From NCBI GenBank assembly GCA_029933635.1, contig JAOZNS010000059.1, positions 1,131-12,618 on the forward strand: DNA of 11,488 nucleotides. The letters run 5' to 3'. Shown one piece after another: positions 1 to 6,538 of the stretch. Each line of letters begins with the position of its first letter. The first letter of the stretch is position 1. Below the pieces are notes generated by a model. That model searched no databases, was not told the DNA's origin, and saw nothing but the letters and a program-made list of their open reading frames with translations. Source of the stretch: Candidatus Zixiibacteriota bacterium. GTDB taxonomy: Bacteria > Zixibacteria > MSB-5A5 > SM1-73. The translations under genes and the position numbers were made by a program.

Positions 1-88
1 ACATCACAAACCAGCGATAACCCACCCCCTGAACCAATCCGGAGATGATCAGATGGGCACTTACCAACCCTTCGGATTTATCATTCAT
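1..88 (-). CDS. acyP: acylphosphatase, N-terminal part (3' end outside window)
   Basis: This is the start of an acylphosphatase, a small cytosolic enzyme that hydrolyses acyl phosphates such as 1,3-bisphosphoglycerate and carbamoyl phosphate. The frame from the ATG at 88-86 reads through to the window edge for 29 codons. It contains GLVQGVGYRWFV at residues 17-28, which is the family's phosphate-binding loop (G-x-V-Q-G-V-x-[FY]-R); Arg25 is the expected catalytic arginine. The catalytic Asn and the rest of the roughly 90-residue fold lie outside the window. The ATG lies inside the end of the upstream TIGR00725-like gene and overlaps it by 8 bases in another frame, which suggests translational coupling. 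A modest SD (GGAAAG) lies just upstream. The identification rests on the motif, which is very characteristic; the function of the whole protein cannot be judged from this fragment. Confidence 0.85.
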   Translation of the reverse strand, partial: MNDKSEGLVSAHLIISGLVQGVGYRWFVM

Positions 89-563
89 AGTCTTTCCGCA
101 AAGCTTCTGCCTGAATTAATGCGAGATTGACAGCTTCCTCAGCATTTTTTGCCTGGATGATTTTATCTGAGATTTTCCAGGTGGAAAGACCAATAACTGG
201 TTTACCTAATTTAAGTGAAAAGGCGATCTCCGATAAGGTTCCAAATTCTCCTTGGAGGGCGATCACCACATCGGAGTTACGCACCACCAAAAGATTTCTT
301 CCCTCCCCCAGTCCAGTAACAATGGGAAAATCTATGAAAGGATTAGCACGATCTCTGTCAATACCCGGTAGGATTCCGATGGTGATTCCACCCTCTTTTT
401 TCGCTCCTTTGGAGGCAGCCTCCATCACCCCACCTAATCCACCACAAACCAAAACCGCCCCAGCTTTGGCGATCCACCTCCCTACTTGTTCTGCCAGTTT
501 GCACACATGCTCTGAACAATCACCTGCCCCAATTACCCCAATAAAAATTTTGCTTTTTCGCAT
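81..563 (-). CDS. TIGR00725 / LOG-like Rossmann-fold protein
   Basis: This 160-residue cytosolic protein belongs to the TIGR00725 / SLOG superfamily. That group includes the LOG cytokinin-activating phosphoribohydrolases and molybdenum-cofactor carrier proteins. The N-terminus IGVIGAGDC (8-16) is a Rossmann nucleotide-binding start. VCGGLGGVMEAASKGA (39-54) is the first family loop, and GEFGTLSEIAF (105-115) is the equivalent of the LOG 'PGGxGTxxE' motif. Here the PGG is replaced by LQGEFG, so classical LOG lysine-decarboxylase-like or phosphoribohydrolase activity should not be assumed; TIGR00725 members have no settled function. Length is normal for the family. The ATG at 563 matches the domain start, but no good SD precedes it. 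It lies 32 bases after tRNA-Pro and overlaps acyP by 8 bases, so all three are probably co-transcribed from the promoter at 692-720. Confidence 0.85.
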   Translation of the reverse strand: MRKSKIFIGVIGAGDCSEHVCKLAEQVGRWIAKAGAVLVCGGLGGVMEAASKGAKKEGGITIGILPGIDRDRANPFIDFPIVTGLGEGRNLLVVRNSDVVIALQGEFGTLSEIAFSLKLGKPVIGLSTWKISDKIIQAKNAEEAVNLALIQAEALRKDYE

Positions 564-595
564 CTACCATGAACTTGAACCGTGAACCAACCAAA

Positions 596-670
596 TCGGG
601 GCGACTGGATTTGAACCAGCGACTCCTTGGTCCCGAACCAAGTGCTCTAACCAGACTGAGCCACGCCCCG
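596..670 (-). tRNA. tRNA-Pro (anticodon CGG)
   Basis: The reverse complement folds into a full 75-nt cloverleaf. The acceptor stem CGGGGCG/CGCCCCG (7 bp) is followed by discriminator A. The D arm is GCTC/GAGC, the anticodon stem CTTGG/CCAAG, and the T arm GCTGG/CCAGT with a TTCAAAT loop. The anticodon loop is TTCGGGA, giving anticodon CGG, which reads the proline codon CCG. No 3' CCA is encoded (TTTGG follows), so CCA must be added by the nucleotidyltransferase. It has its own strong promoter 22 bp upstream and no visible terminator before the next gene. Confidence 0.97.
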
Positions 671-691
671 ATACCCTCTTGTTCGGAAAAT

Positions 692-720
692 ATTTTATGC
701 TCTTTTGGCTGAAAAGTCAA
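692..720 (-). promoter_or_regulatory. sigma70-type promoter of the tRNA-Pro transcript
   Basis: On the minus strand the -35 box is TTGACT (720-715), then an exactly 17-bp spacer, then the -10 box TAAAAT (697-692). Each box has 5 of 6 consensus bases. Transcription would start near 685, leaving a leader of about 15 nt before the mature tRNA 5' end at 670. It lies just downstream of the terminator at 751-786, so the tRNA-led unit is separate from the secreted-protein gene behind it. Confidence 0.85.
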
Positions 721-750
721 CAAAATAATTCTCCATCCTCCACCTTGGAC

Positions 751-786
751 AAATAAAAAACCCTGGTGCCAAAGTGAGCACCAGGG
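751..786 (-). terminator. rho-independent terminator of the 847-1689 gene
   Basis: A perfect 9-bp GC-rich stem pairs 786-778 (CCCTGGTGC on the minus strand) with 769-761 (GCACCAGGG) around an 8-nt loop. A TTTTTTATTT tract follows on the minus strand (760-751). It lies about 60 bases past the stop of the secreted-protein gene and before the tRNA promoter. The plus side of the hairpin has only a short CTTT, so it acts mainly for minus-strand transcription. Confidence 0.92.
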
Positions 787-817
787 CTTTATCTTCTCTT
801 CCGGTTACATGGTCAGT

Positions 818-833
818 CCCCCAAATATGGGGG
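818..833 (-). other. short GC-rich hairpin in the 3' untranslated region
   Basis: CCCCCA (818-823) and TGGGGG (828-833) form a 6-bp stem with a 4-nt loop, 14 bases past the stop codon at 847 on the minus strand. No T tract follows, so it is not itself a terminator. It could protect the mRNA 3' end or halt ribosome-free transcripts ahead of the true terminator. Function is inferred only from position. Confidence 0.4.
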
Positions 834-846
834 AGGTCTCTTTCTT

Positions 847-1689
847 TTATCTTAGCAGAGTCATCTTCTGGGTCGACTCGAAGTCGCCGGCTTTGATACG
901 ATAGAAATATACTCCGCTGGCTACGTCTGAACCTTGCTGGTTTTTTCCATCCCACATGATGGCATGAGATCCTGCGGGAAGAGGCTCGTCCACCAAAGTC
1001 TTAACCACTTGACCCAAAATGTTGTAAACTCTGAGGGAGACCCAACAATCCTGAGGCAGGTTAAATTTAATCACCGTCTCCGGATTGAAAGGGTTGGGAT
1101 AGTTTCCCTTCAACTCGAAACGGATGGGCTGGGCTTGCTCCTGCTCTTGGGTGCCACCCGCATTGATGGGAATGGCAACATCTCCGTCATCTGTTCGTCT
1201 TTTGCAGAAGGAGTGACCCGTCTCATCCACCATGTCGAAGTAAAGTTTTCCAGCAGAGAGCGGCCAGGCGGTAAGTTTCAGCTCGGGGTTGCAACGGGTG
1301 TTCTGTGAGCTAAAGTAAAGGGTGGCAATAAAACCTTCGCCTGGTGGTAAAACGTCAGCAATGTTTTCGTCCAAAGCGCGGATCATTCCAATCAGCACCT
1401 TTTTGTTCTGGTTGTCTATGGTTGGATAAAGCTGAAAGTGCGCCACCCTGCTTCCGGAGAAGTCGATCTTTTCGCACCGAATGTCCGAGCCCACGGAACC
1501 GAAGCTTAATGGTATGGAAGCTCCAGCCATCCCCTCGCTGTTTTCCAGATAAAGCTTTACCACCGCGGTGTGGACGCTTTTGGTGGGAACGATCTGATAG
1601 CTTACAGGATCATTACAGTCAGCCAGCACGCCCGACCCGACCAACAAGAAAGCCAAAGCCACCAGTCCTGCTAAGATACTCCGGGACAT
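847..1689 (-). CDS. secreted protein, cohesin-like domain plus FlgD-like C-terminal sorting domain
   Basis: This 280-residue exported protein has three visible parts. A signal peptide covers residues 1-23 (MSRSILAGLVALAFLLVGSG then VLA, with signal peptidase I cleavage before Asp24-Cys25). A beta-rich region of about 160 residues follows, with cohesin-like spacing: 'VVKLYLENSEGMAGASIPLSF', then a GSRV motif, then 'LPPGEGFIATLYF'. The last 90 or so residues form a FlgD-Ig / type IX sorting-like domain that starts at GNYPNPFNPET and ends SGVYFYRIKAG...KMTLLR. Proteins with this ending are usually surface-anchored or secreted. The start at 1689 is preferred because AAAGGAGG (1704-1697) lies 7 nt upstream and the signal peptide begins there. 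In-frame starts at 1764 (ATG) and 1776 (GTG) also exist, the first behind AGGAGG with an 11-nt gap. The gene is monocistronic and divergent from the dockerin protease. The cohesin-like assignment is an inference from pattern, not a firm family match. Confidence 0.8.
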   Translation of the reverse strand: MSRSILAGLVALAFLLVGSGVLADCNDPVSYQIVPTKSVHTAVVKLYLENSEGMAGASIPLSFGSVGSDIRCEKIDFSGSRVAHFQLYPTIDNQNKKVLIGMIRALDENIADVLPPGEGFIATLYFSSQNTRCNPELKLTAWPLSAGKLYFDMVDETGHSFCKRRTDDGDVAIPINAGGTQEQEQAQPIRFELKGNYPNPFNPETVIKFNLPQDCWVSLRVYNILGQVVKTLVDEPLPAGSHAIMWDGKNQQGSDVASGVYFYRIKAGDFESTQKMTLLR

Positions 1690-2090
1690 CACCAAGCCTC
1701 CTTTCATAAAAGGATTGAAGTTTTTGTTTGCCCTTATCTTCTCTTCTTTTCTCCCCTTCAGCATCCTTGAAACCACCTCCTTTTGACTTCCGAAGAGAGG
1801 TTAACGTTTTTTTTCTCCCCATCCATTCCCCTACCACAAAAAGGATTGGAGAATGGTTTTTCTCTTCCTTGTTCAGATGTCTTTTGCGTCACTCGCTGAC
1901 CTAAATCAACCAACTCAATGAAGAAATAAAAAAGTCAGAAAAAGTTTTTGCTCTATCTGCCGAATCTAATTCTCTTAGGCTAAATTGTCTTCCACCTTCC
2001 GATCAACAAACATTTAACAAAGAGCAAGTTGGTTGTCCCTTTCGGCTTTAAGCCAGCCAATGATATATGAAGTTGGCGCCTCCGTGGCAT

Positions 2091-2113
2091 ATTCCGGTAG
2101 GTCAAACTGGAAT
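2091..2113. repeat. inverted repeat / hairpin
   Basis: ATTCCGGT (2091-2098) and ACTGGAAT (2106-2113) pair over 8 bp, with one G-T wobble, around a 7-nt loop AGGTCAA. Smaller dyads lie just upstream: GGCTTTAAGCC around 2045-2055, and GCCAA/TTGGC at 2056-2060 and 2073-2077. The core with 'GTAGGTCAAACTGGAAT' resembles sequences seen at IS21-type transposon ends, but that is a weak recollection. No T tract follows on either strand, so it is not a terminator. Confidence 0.4.
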
Positions 2114-2171
2114 GCTGAAACAGTGAGAAATCTACTTCAGGTAAAAGCTTAGGGAACCTATATCCCCTCCT

Positions 2172-2210
2172 GACGAATGAAAGTGCTCAGTTCAATTACT
2201 TTAATTCGTC
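2172..2210. repeat. long near-perfect hairpin, 12 of 13 bp paired
   Basis: GACGAAT (2172-2178) pairs with ATTCGTC (2204-2210) and AAAGT (2180-2184) pairs with ACTTT (2198-2202). The two segments are separated by one G/A mismatch, and the loop has 13 nt. The stem is too good to be chance. Neither strand has a terminator-like T tract after it. It could be an RNA element, a protein-binding dyad or a degenerate mobile-element end; nothing nearby decides. Confidence 0.6.
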
Positions 2211-2352
2211 CCCTTCCTTCTTCTTCATTTGCTCAAAACATTTTTCATCTGTAATACGCAGACTATAGCCAACCCGTTTAATTTAAAACTAAACTTTTGT
2301 TTCTCCATGTCAAGAAAAAAATGAAATTTTGGGGAGAGGGGGTGTAAATTAT

Positions 2353-2472
2353 GGGGCTGTTGCTTAACTCTTTTGGCAGGGCTGAGTGTCTGCCCCTATG
2401 GTTGTTAAGTTTTTGTCTCCGATAGGGGCGGGAATTCATCCGGCCCAACAATCTGACTTCGGAAACAGCCCC
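2353..2472. mobile_element. MITE-like element, 120 bp, with TTAT target duplication
   Basis: The element begins GGGGCTGTTGCTTAAC and ends with the inverse, CTTCGGAAACAGCCCC. The outer 9 bp are perfectly inverted, and 12 of 16 match in all. It is flanked on both sides by TTAT (2349-2352 and 2473-2476), as expected for a 4-bp target-site duplication. Inside there is a perfect 8-bp inverted repeat, GCCCCTAT/ATAGGGGC (2392-2399 and 2422-2429). Two overlapping dyads, CTTAAC/GTTAAG and GGCAG/CTGCC, are also present. It has no transposase and no plausible reading frame, so it would be a nonautonomous element moved in trans. The GGGGCTGTTGC end resembles several DDE insertion-sequence ends, but the family is not settled. 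It lies 94 bp upstream of the protease -35 box. Confidence 0.65.
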
Positions 2473-2566
2473 TTATCTTGGGTAAATTTAGAAAATGAGT
2501 TGGGGTGTATCTCCTTTGGTTTGAAAGAGAAAGACCGAAATCATGGAGGATATACCTCAGGTAAGG

Positions 2567-2596
2567 TTGACAAAAGGTCACATTTTTATATATTAT
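2567..2596 (+). promoter_or_regulatory. sigma70-type promoter of the C25 protease gene
   Basis: The -35 box is a perfect TTGACA (2567-2572). TATTAT (2591-2596, 5 of 6 consensus) follows after an 18-bp spacer; TATATT at 2589-2594 with a 16-bp spacer is an alternative. Transcription would start near 2603, giving a leader of about 70 nt that ends in the SD AAAGGAG before the ATG at 2673. Confidence 0.7.
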
Positions 2597-2672
2597 TATA
2601 AAGGCATAAGCAAATCTATCTTTTGTGAGGTTTTTTCAAAAGGAATAACATACATGTTTCAAAGGAGAGATC

Positions 2673-5600
2673 ATGCGAACCAAAGCTATCTTTCTTCTGT
2701 TATTCATTTCTCTGATCACGGTAAGCCAGGTACGTTCAAGGGAGATATATCAGAGATTGAGCTTTTCCTCCGACGATTTAACTTTTGCAACCTCAAATGG
2801 ATATGATGTTGTGTATCTGAAAGGCTGTGAGGTTACCTGCGATATAGGAAAACCTCAGCTTCCGGTTAAATTGGTTCAGGTGGCTTTGCCTCCCGGCTCG
2901 AAGGTGGAGGAGGTGGTGGTGTCCACCGCGAAAGGGAGGTGGTTGTCTGGAAAATATCAACTCTATCCAGCTCAGCCGCCCCAGATCCTTTCTTTCAACC
3001 AGCAAACTATTCCCTTCGTCTCACCAGAACGCCAGGTTTACAGCCAGAGCGTAGAATACCCCGGCAAACTGGTGGAATATACTGGTAGCGGATTTCTGGG
3101 TGGATACCTGCTGGCTAATATTTTGGTCTACCCGATTCAATATGTTCCTGCAGAGAAGGAGATGAAGCTTTATTCAGATATACAGTTCGTAATCCGCTTC
3201 TCCTTGGAAGGAAAAAACACCCTTCCCGTCCGGCAAAGATCCCAGCTGGGCAACCAGGTCTTTCAAACCATACTCAAGCAGGCGGTTTTAAATCCTCATT
3301 ATGCCAGGCTTAAACTTAAAGCTGAAAGAATTTCAAAATCCTTGCTTCCTCTGGGAGATTATGAGTATCTGATCATCACCGACACCACCTTCGTCTCCGT
3401 CTTTGAGCCTTTGGCAGATTGGAAGACTCAAAAGGGTGTGCCAGCGAAGATCGTTACCACCCAGTGGATCTATTCCCATTTTCCTGGATATGATAATGCG
3501 GAGAAGATCAGGAATTTCATCAAGGATGCCTACCAGAACTGGGGAACCATATGGGTTCTTTTGGGCGGGGATACAAACGTTGTGCCAGATAGAATAGCTT
3601 GGGCCATGGATTGTGAGGCGGGATATTATCCAGACGAAAACGACATAAGATGTGATCTCTATTTCTCCGACTTAGATGGGAGCTGGGATGCTAATGGAAA
3701 TCACATCTATGGGGAGGTGGAAGACTCCATCGATTTGTATCCCGACGTTTTTGTGGGGCGGGCTTCCTGTAGCAACCTGACTAAGGCGCAAGCTCTGGTG
3801 AACAAGCTTTTGACCTATGAGAAAAATCCCCCCACCGACTATACAACTAAGATGCTGCTTTTAGGGGAGATCCTCTGGTCCAACCCCTATACCGACGGAG
3901 GGGTGGCTAAGGATTTGATAGATGAAAGATACGTTCCTCCCCAATTTGATCCCGTAACCAAGCTATATGAGTCTTTAGGAAACGAAAGCTGGAGCACAGT
4001 AATGGCTGCCATGAATGAGGGGCAAAATATTATCAACCATAACGGACATGCTTTTTATTATATAATGGGGGTGGGAACCGGCTATCTTTATAATTCGGAT
4101 ATGGATGATCTCCACAACGATCCCCGAAACTCCATCCTCTTTTCCATCGGCTGTTGGCCGGCAGCCTTTGATTATGACTGTATAGCAGAGCATTTCATCA
4201 ATAATCCCGATGGAGGAGGGGTAGCTTTTATCGGTAACTCTCGTTATGGATGGGGATCACCCGGCAACCCGGAGTATGGGTACTCAGATCGATTTGATCA
4301 GCAGTTTTTCGCCGCCCTGTTCTCCAGAGATGTATACCACATAGGTGCTGCGGTTGCGGACATGAAGTCCTTCTATGTTCCATTCTCTCAACAGGAGAAC
4401 GTATATCGCTGGTGCCAGTATCAGGTCAATCTTTTAGGCGACCCAGAGATGCCCATCTGGACCGACAGCCCTCAAGTCCTGTTGGTGAATCATCCCGACA
4501 CCATCGTTGCGGGCAACAGCCAATTTCCGGTTACCGTCTCCAGTGGCTCCGGCGGAATGGAGCCCGTGCCAGAAGCTTTAGTATGTCTCATGAAAGGAGA
4601 TGAGGTCTACCAGCGAGGATTGACTGATCAACAGGGACAGGTCCTTTTCGACATCTCACCCTCCACCGCTGGAGAGATGTATGTAACTGTGACCGCCCAC
4701 AACTTCCTTTATCACACCGACACCGTGATGGTGATCCCCTCCGGAGCCTGCGTGCTTTATCAGGATCACAGTATCGATGATAGTTTTGGTGGGAATGGAG
4801 ATGGTCTCCCAAATCCTGGAGAAGGTATTGAAATGTCGGTCACTCTTAAGAACTGGGGGAGTGAGCTGGCTTATAATGTGACCGGCATACTTCATTCCAC
4901 CGGCGATAGCTTCGTGACCCTGACCGACAGCGTGCAGGTTTTCGGGACCATCGGACCCGGGGATACGGCCACAAGCTTTGAATCATATGGTCTTACCATA
5001 GATTCAAATTGTCCCAACAACCACGTAATTTATCTCGATCTGGAAATAAATGAGGGCTATGGAATCTCGTGGAGAAGCTTAATCTCGCTTACCGTGGTCA
5101 GGCCCGAGCTGGTCTATTACAGCTATCAGGTGGATGACGCCACCGGAGGAAACGGCAATGGCAAACCGGAGCCAGGCGAAACCTTTGATCTTTCGGTTTC
5201 GGTGAAAAATCAAGGAGTGGAGGAGGCCCGCGACGTGACCGGTTATCTCTCCAGCACCAGTTCATATATCTATATAGCTGACAGCACCGCCAGCTTTGGT
5301 GATATAGGATCCGGACAGATATGGAATGCTGTATTTGATGATGTATACCTTCTTCCCAGCTGTCCATCTACTTATTTCCCATATTTGAGCCTGCGCACCG
5401 AAACCAGCGATGGTTATTGTTTTCGGGACAGTTTCATCCTGAAGATCGGGGGAGGGGTATTTGAGGACGACATGGAGTCGGGAGCCGGTCTCTGGACCCA
5501 TGGGGGCACCGGAGATTTGTGGCATCTTACCACCCATAGAAAGCATTCCGGCGATTGGAGCTGGTATAATGGAATAGAGGGCTCCTGGTATTTCAATAAT

Positions 5601-6158
5601 AACATGGGGTCTTGGCTCAAAAGCTCTCCTTTCGTCTTGGAACCCGAATCATACCTTACCTTCTGGCTGTGGTATGATGTGACCAATTACGGGGTGGATG
5701 GGATATATGTGGAGATCGTGAATGCTTTAAGTGGAGAGTCGGATACGCTGGATTTTATCGGAACCGGAGGCGCTTTGGACTCGCTTCTGAATACTGGCAA
5801 CGATTGGTTGGAATACAGCTACGATCTTTCTTTCATCCCCCCGGGAACAAACGTAAAAGTGAGATTCAGCTTTGTAAGCGACGACGAATATCCATATGAC
5901 GGAGAGGGTTTTTACATCGATGACGTGAGGGTGGGTCCCAAAACTTCTACCTGGTTGGCTGGAGACGTCAACGGCGATCAGGTGGTGGATGTTTCCGATA
6001 TCGTGTTCTTGATCAATTATCTTTATAGAGCTGGACCTGCACCCGATCCGCTGGAGAGAGGAGATGTGAATCAGGATGGGGAGGTGAGTCTATCCGATAT
6101 CGTATACTTGGTGAACTATCTATACCGAGGGGGTCCTCCACCTTTGATTGTCGATTGA
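2673..6158 (+). CDS. gingipain-like C25 cysteine protease with C-terminal dockerin
   Basis: This 1161-residue secreted protease has a signal peptide (1 to about 22, hydrophobic AIFLLLFISLITV). A C25-type propeptide follows (about 23-225), then a gingipain-like caspase-fold catalytic domain (about 227-600). The catalytic dyad appears as His459 in HNGHA and Cys494 in SIGCWPA, 35 residues apart, close to the spacing in gingipains. The domain ends with the typical VNLLGDPEMPIW (585-596). An Ig-like domain follows (about 600-690), then two tandem beta-sandwich repeats (about 692-807 and 811-925), each beginning with a 'Y..D...GGNG.G.P.PGE' segment. Next comes an immune-inhibitor/MAM-like jelly-roll domain (about 928-1090). 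The protein ends in a type I dockerin with two calcium F-hands (D1098-N1100-D1102-D1106-D1109 and D1131-N1133-D1135-S1139-D1142). No FlgD-like sorting domain is present, so attachment may be through the dockerin. The start is supported by AAAGGAG 6 nt upstream. Confidence 0.93.
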   Translation: MRTKAIFLLLFISLITVSQVRSREIYQRLSFSSDDLTFATSNGYDVVYLKGCEVTCDIGKPQLPVKLVQVALPPGSKVEEVVVSTAKGRWLSGKYQLYPAQPPQILSFNQQTIPFVSPERQVYSQSVEYPGKLVEYTGSGFLGGYLLANILVYPIQYVPAEKEMKLYSDIQFVIRFSLEGKNTLPVRQRSQLGNQVFQTILKQAVLNPHYARLKLKAERISKSLLPLGDYEYLIITDTTFVSVFEPLADWKTQKGVPAKIVTTQWIYSHFPGYDNAEKIRNFIKDAYQNWGTIWVLLGGDTNVVPDRIAWAMDCEAGYYPDENDIRCDLYFSDLDGSWDANGNHIYGEVEDSIDLYPDVFVGRASCSNLTKAQALVNKLLTYEKNPPTDYTTKMLLLGEILWSNPYTDGGVAKDLIDERYVPPQFDPVTKLYESLGNESWSTVMAAMNEGQNIINHNGHAFYYIMGVGTGYLYNSDMDDLHNDPRNSILFSIGCWPAAFDYDCIAEHFINNPDGGGVAFIGNSRYGWGSPGNPEYGYSDRFDQQFFAALFSRDVYHIGAAVADMKSFYVPFSQQENVYRWCQYQVNLLGDPEMPIWTDSPQVLLVNHPDTIVAGNSQFPVTVSSGSGGMEPVPEALVCLMKGDEVYQRGLTDQQGQVLFDISPSTAGEMYVTVTAHNFLYHTDTVMVIPSGACVLYQDHSIDDSFGGNGDGLPNPGEGIEMSVTLKNWGSELAYNVTGILHSTGDSFVTLTDSVQVFGTIGPGDTATSFESYGLTIDSNCPNNHVIYLDLEINEGYGISWRSLISLTVVRPELVYYSYQVDDATGGNGNGKPEPGETFDLSVSVKNQGVEEARDVTGYLSSTSSYIYIADSTASFGDIGSGQIWNAVFDDVYLLPSCPSTYFPYLSLRTETSDGYCFRDSFILKIGGGVFEDDMESGAGLWTHGGTGDLWHLTTHRKHSGDWSWYNGIEGSWYFNNNMGSWLKSSPFVLEPESYLTFWLWYDVTNYGVDGIYVEIVNALSGESDTLDFIGTGGALDSLLNTGNDWLEYSYDLSFIPPGTNVKVRFSFVSDDEYPYDGEGFYIDDVRVGPKTSTWLAGDVNGDQVVDVSDIVFLINYLYRAGPAPDPLERGDVNQDGEVSLSDIVYLVNYLYRGGPPPLIVD

Positions 6159-6318
6159 GCTTGGATAATCTCAAAACCATGATCCCGTAAGATCTTTTCT
6201 TTAAAATAAATCTTCTTCTGATCTGCTAACGAGATCACTTATCCAGAAAAGCATAATCTCAACGAAATGAGATGTCTCAAAAAAAGATGATCTCCAAAGG
6301 CTTAGGGAGGCTATTGTT

Positions 6319-6347
6319 GCAAATTTAATTTTAGTCTTAAAGTTTGC
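6319..6347 (+). repeat. AT-rich stem-loop in the secA upstream region
   Basis: GCAAATTTAA (6319-6328) pairs with TTAAA-g-TTTGC (6337-6347), 10 bp with a single bulged G and an 8-nt loop. It is not followed by T residues. In AT-rich DNA such a stem can arise by chance; it is listed because it lies in the probable secA leader or promoter region. Confidence 0.35.
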
Positions 6348-6426
6348 CAAGAGCAAAGACATAGTCCACAAGCCTATTTCCGATCTTATGATGATCCGCC
6401 CCCCTGAATAAATGGGAAAGAGCTTC

Positions 6427-6447
6427 CGCTTATATTCTATATTAGCG
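6427..6447. promoter_or_regulatory. imperfect 21-bp palindrome, candidate operator
   Basis: CGCTTATATT-C-TATATTAGCG is symmetric about a central C, with 8 of 10 positions in each arm matching. It lies 92 bases before the secA start. The right arm contains TATATT, a possible -10 box, so a bound protein could block polymerase. There is no second copy in the window to support a regulator site. Confidence 0.35.
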
Positions 6448-6538
6448 TAATAAAAAAGTGGGCATCTTTCATAAACTTCCGCTCTCATACGTAAAATTTT
6501 TAAGAAAGTCAAAGGTTAAATTTTGCGGAGTGATGTCT

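Larger units (their letters stand above)
1777..2672. other. noncoding spacer between divergent secreted-protein genes
   Basis: About 900 bases lie between the longest possible start of the minus-strand secreted protein and the start of the plus-strand protease. I find no convincing gene here: the short open frames lack good ribosome sites and recognisable proteins. The stretch contains a hairpin at 2091-2113, a longer one at 2172-2210, a MITE-like element at 2353-2472, and the protease promoter at 2567-2596. The first part (1800-2030) is low-complexity AT- and CT-rich sequence in which I could not pick a confident promoter for the minus-strand gene. None of the structures matches a riboswitch that I recognise. 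Confidence 0.7.
6159..6538. other. spacer upstream of secA
   Basis: This 380-base AT-rich stretch separates the protease stop from the secA start. It has no rho-independent terminator for the protease gene: the dyads present lack a T tract on the plus strand. It holds an AT-rich stem-loop at 6319-6347 and an imperfect palindrome at 6427-6447. A 103-codon open frame on the minus strand (6512-6201) has no SD and no recognisable protein, and I treat it as chance. I could not assign a secA promoter with confidence; TAAAAT at 6492-6497 is a possible -10 but lacks a good -35. Confidence 0.6.

Noticed and set aside
127..585. 152-codon plus-strand open frame opposite the TIGR00725-like gene
   Set aside because: Proline- and serine-rich translation typical of an antisense shadow; the minus-strand frame has clear family motifs.
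520..723. 67-codon minus-strand open frame across the tRNA
   Set aside because: It is read through the tRNA-Pro gene and its promoter; not a protein gene.
1615..1690. Lipoprotein signal (LADC) in the cohesin-like protein
   Set aside because: Asp at the position before the cysteine does not fit the lipobox; ordinary signal peptidase I cleavage after VLA fits better.
1800..1920. Possible c-di-GMP (GEMM) riboswitch on the minus strand because of GTGACGCAAAAG
   Set aside because: Only one short match to the consensus; the expected paired helices and second conserved segment were not found.
2386..2806. Two short plus-strand open frames (71 and 87 codons) before the protease
   Set aside because: They run out of the MITE-like element and through the promoter and protease start in other frames, with no family resemblance.
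6245..6300. Terminator after the protease gene using the ATCTC/GAGAT dyad
   Set aside because: The tract after the stem on the plus strand is A-rich, not T-rich, and the stem is only 5 bp.
6201..6512. 103-codon open frame on the minus strand upstream of secA
   Set aside because: No SD, no recognisable domain, odd composition, and it overlaps the probable secA leader; best explained as chance in AT-rich DNA.
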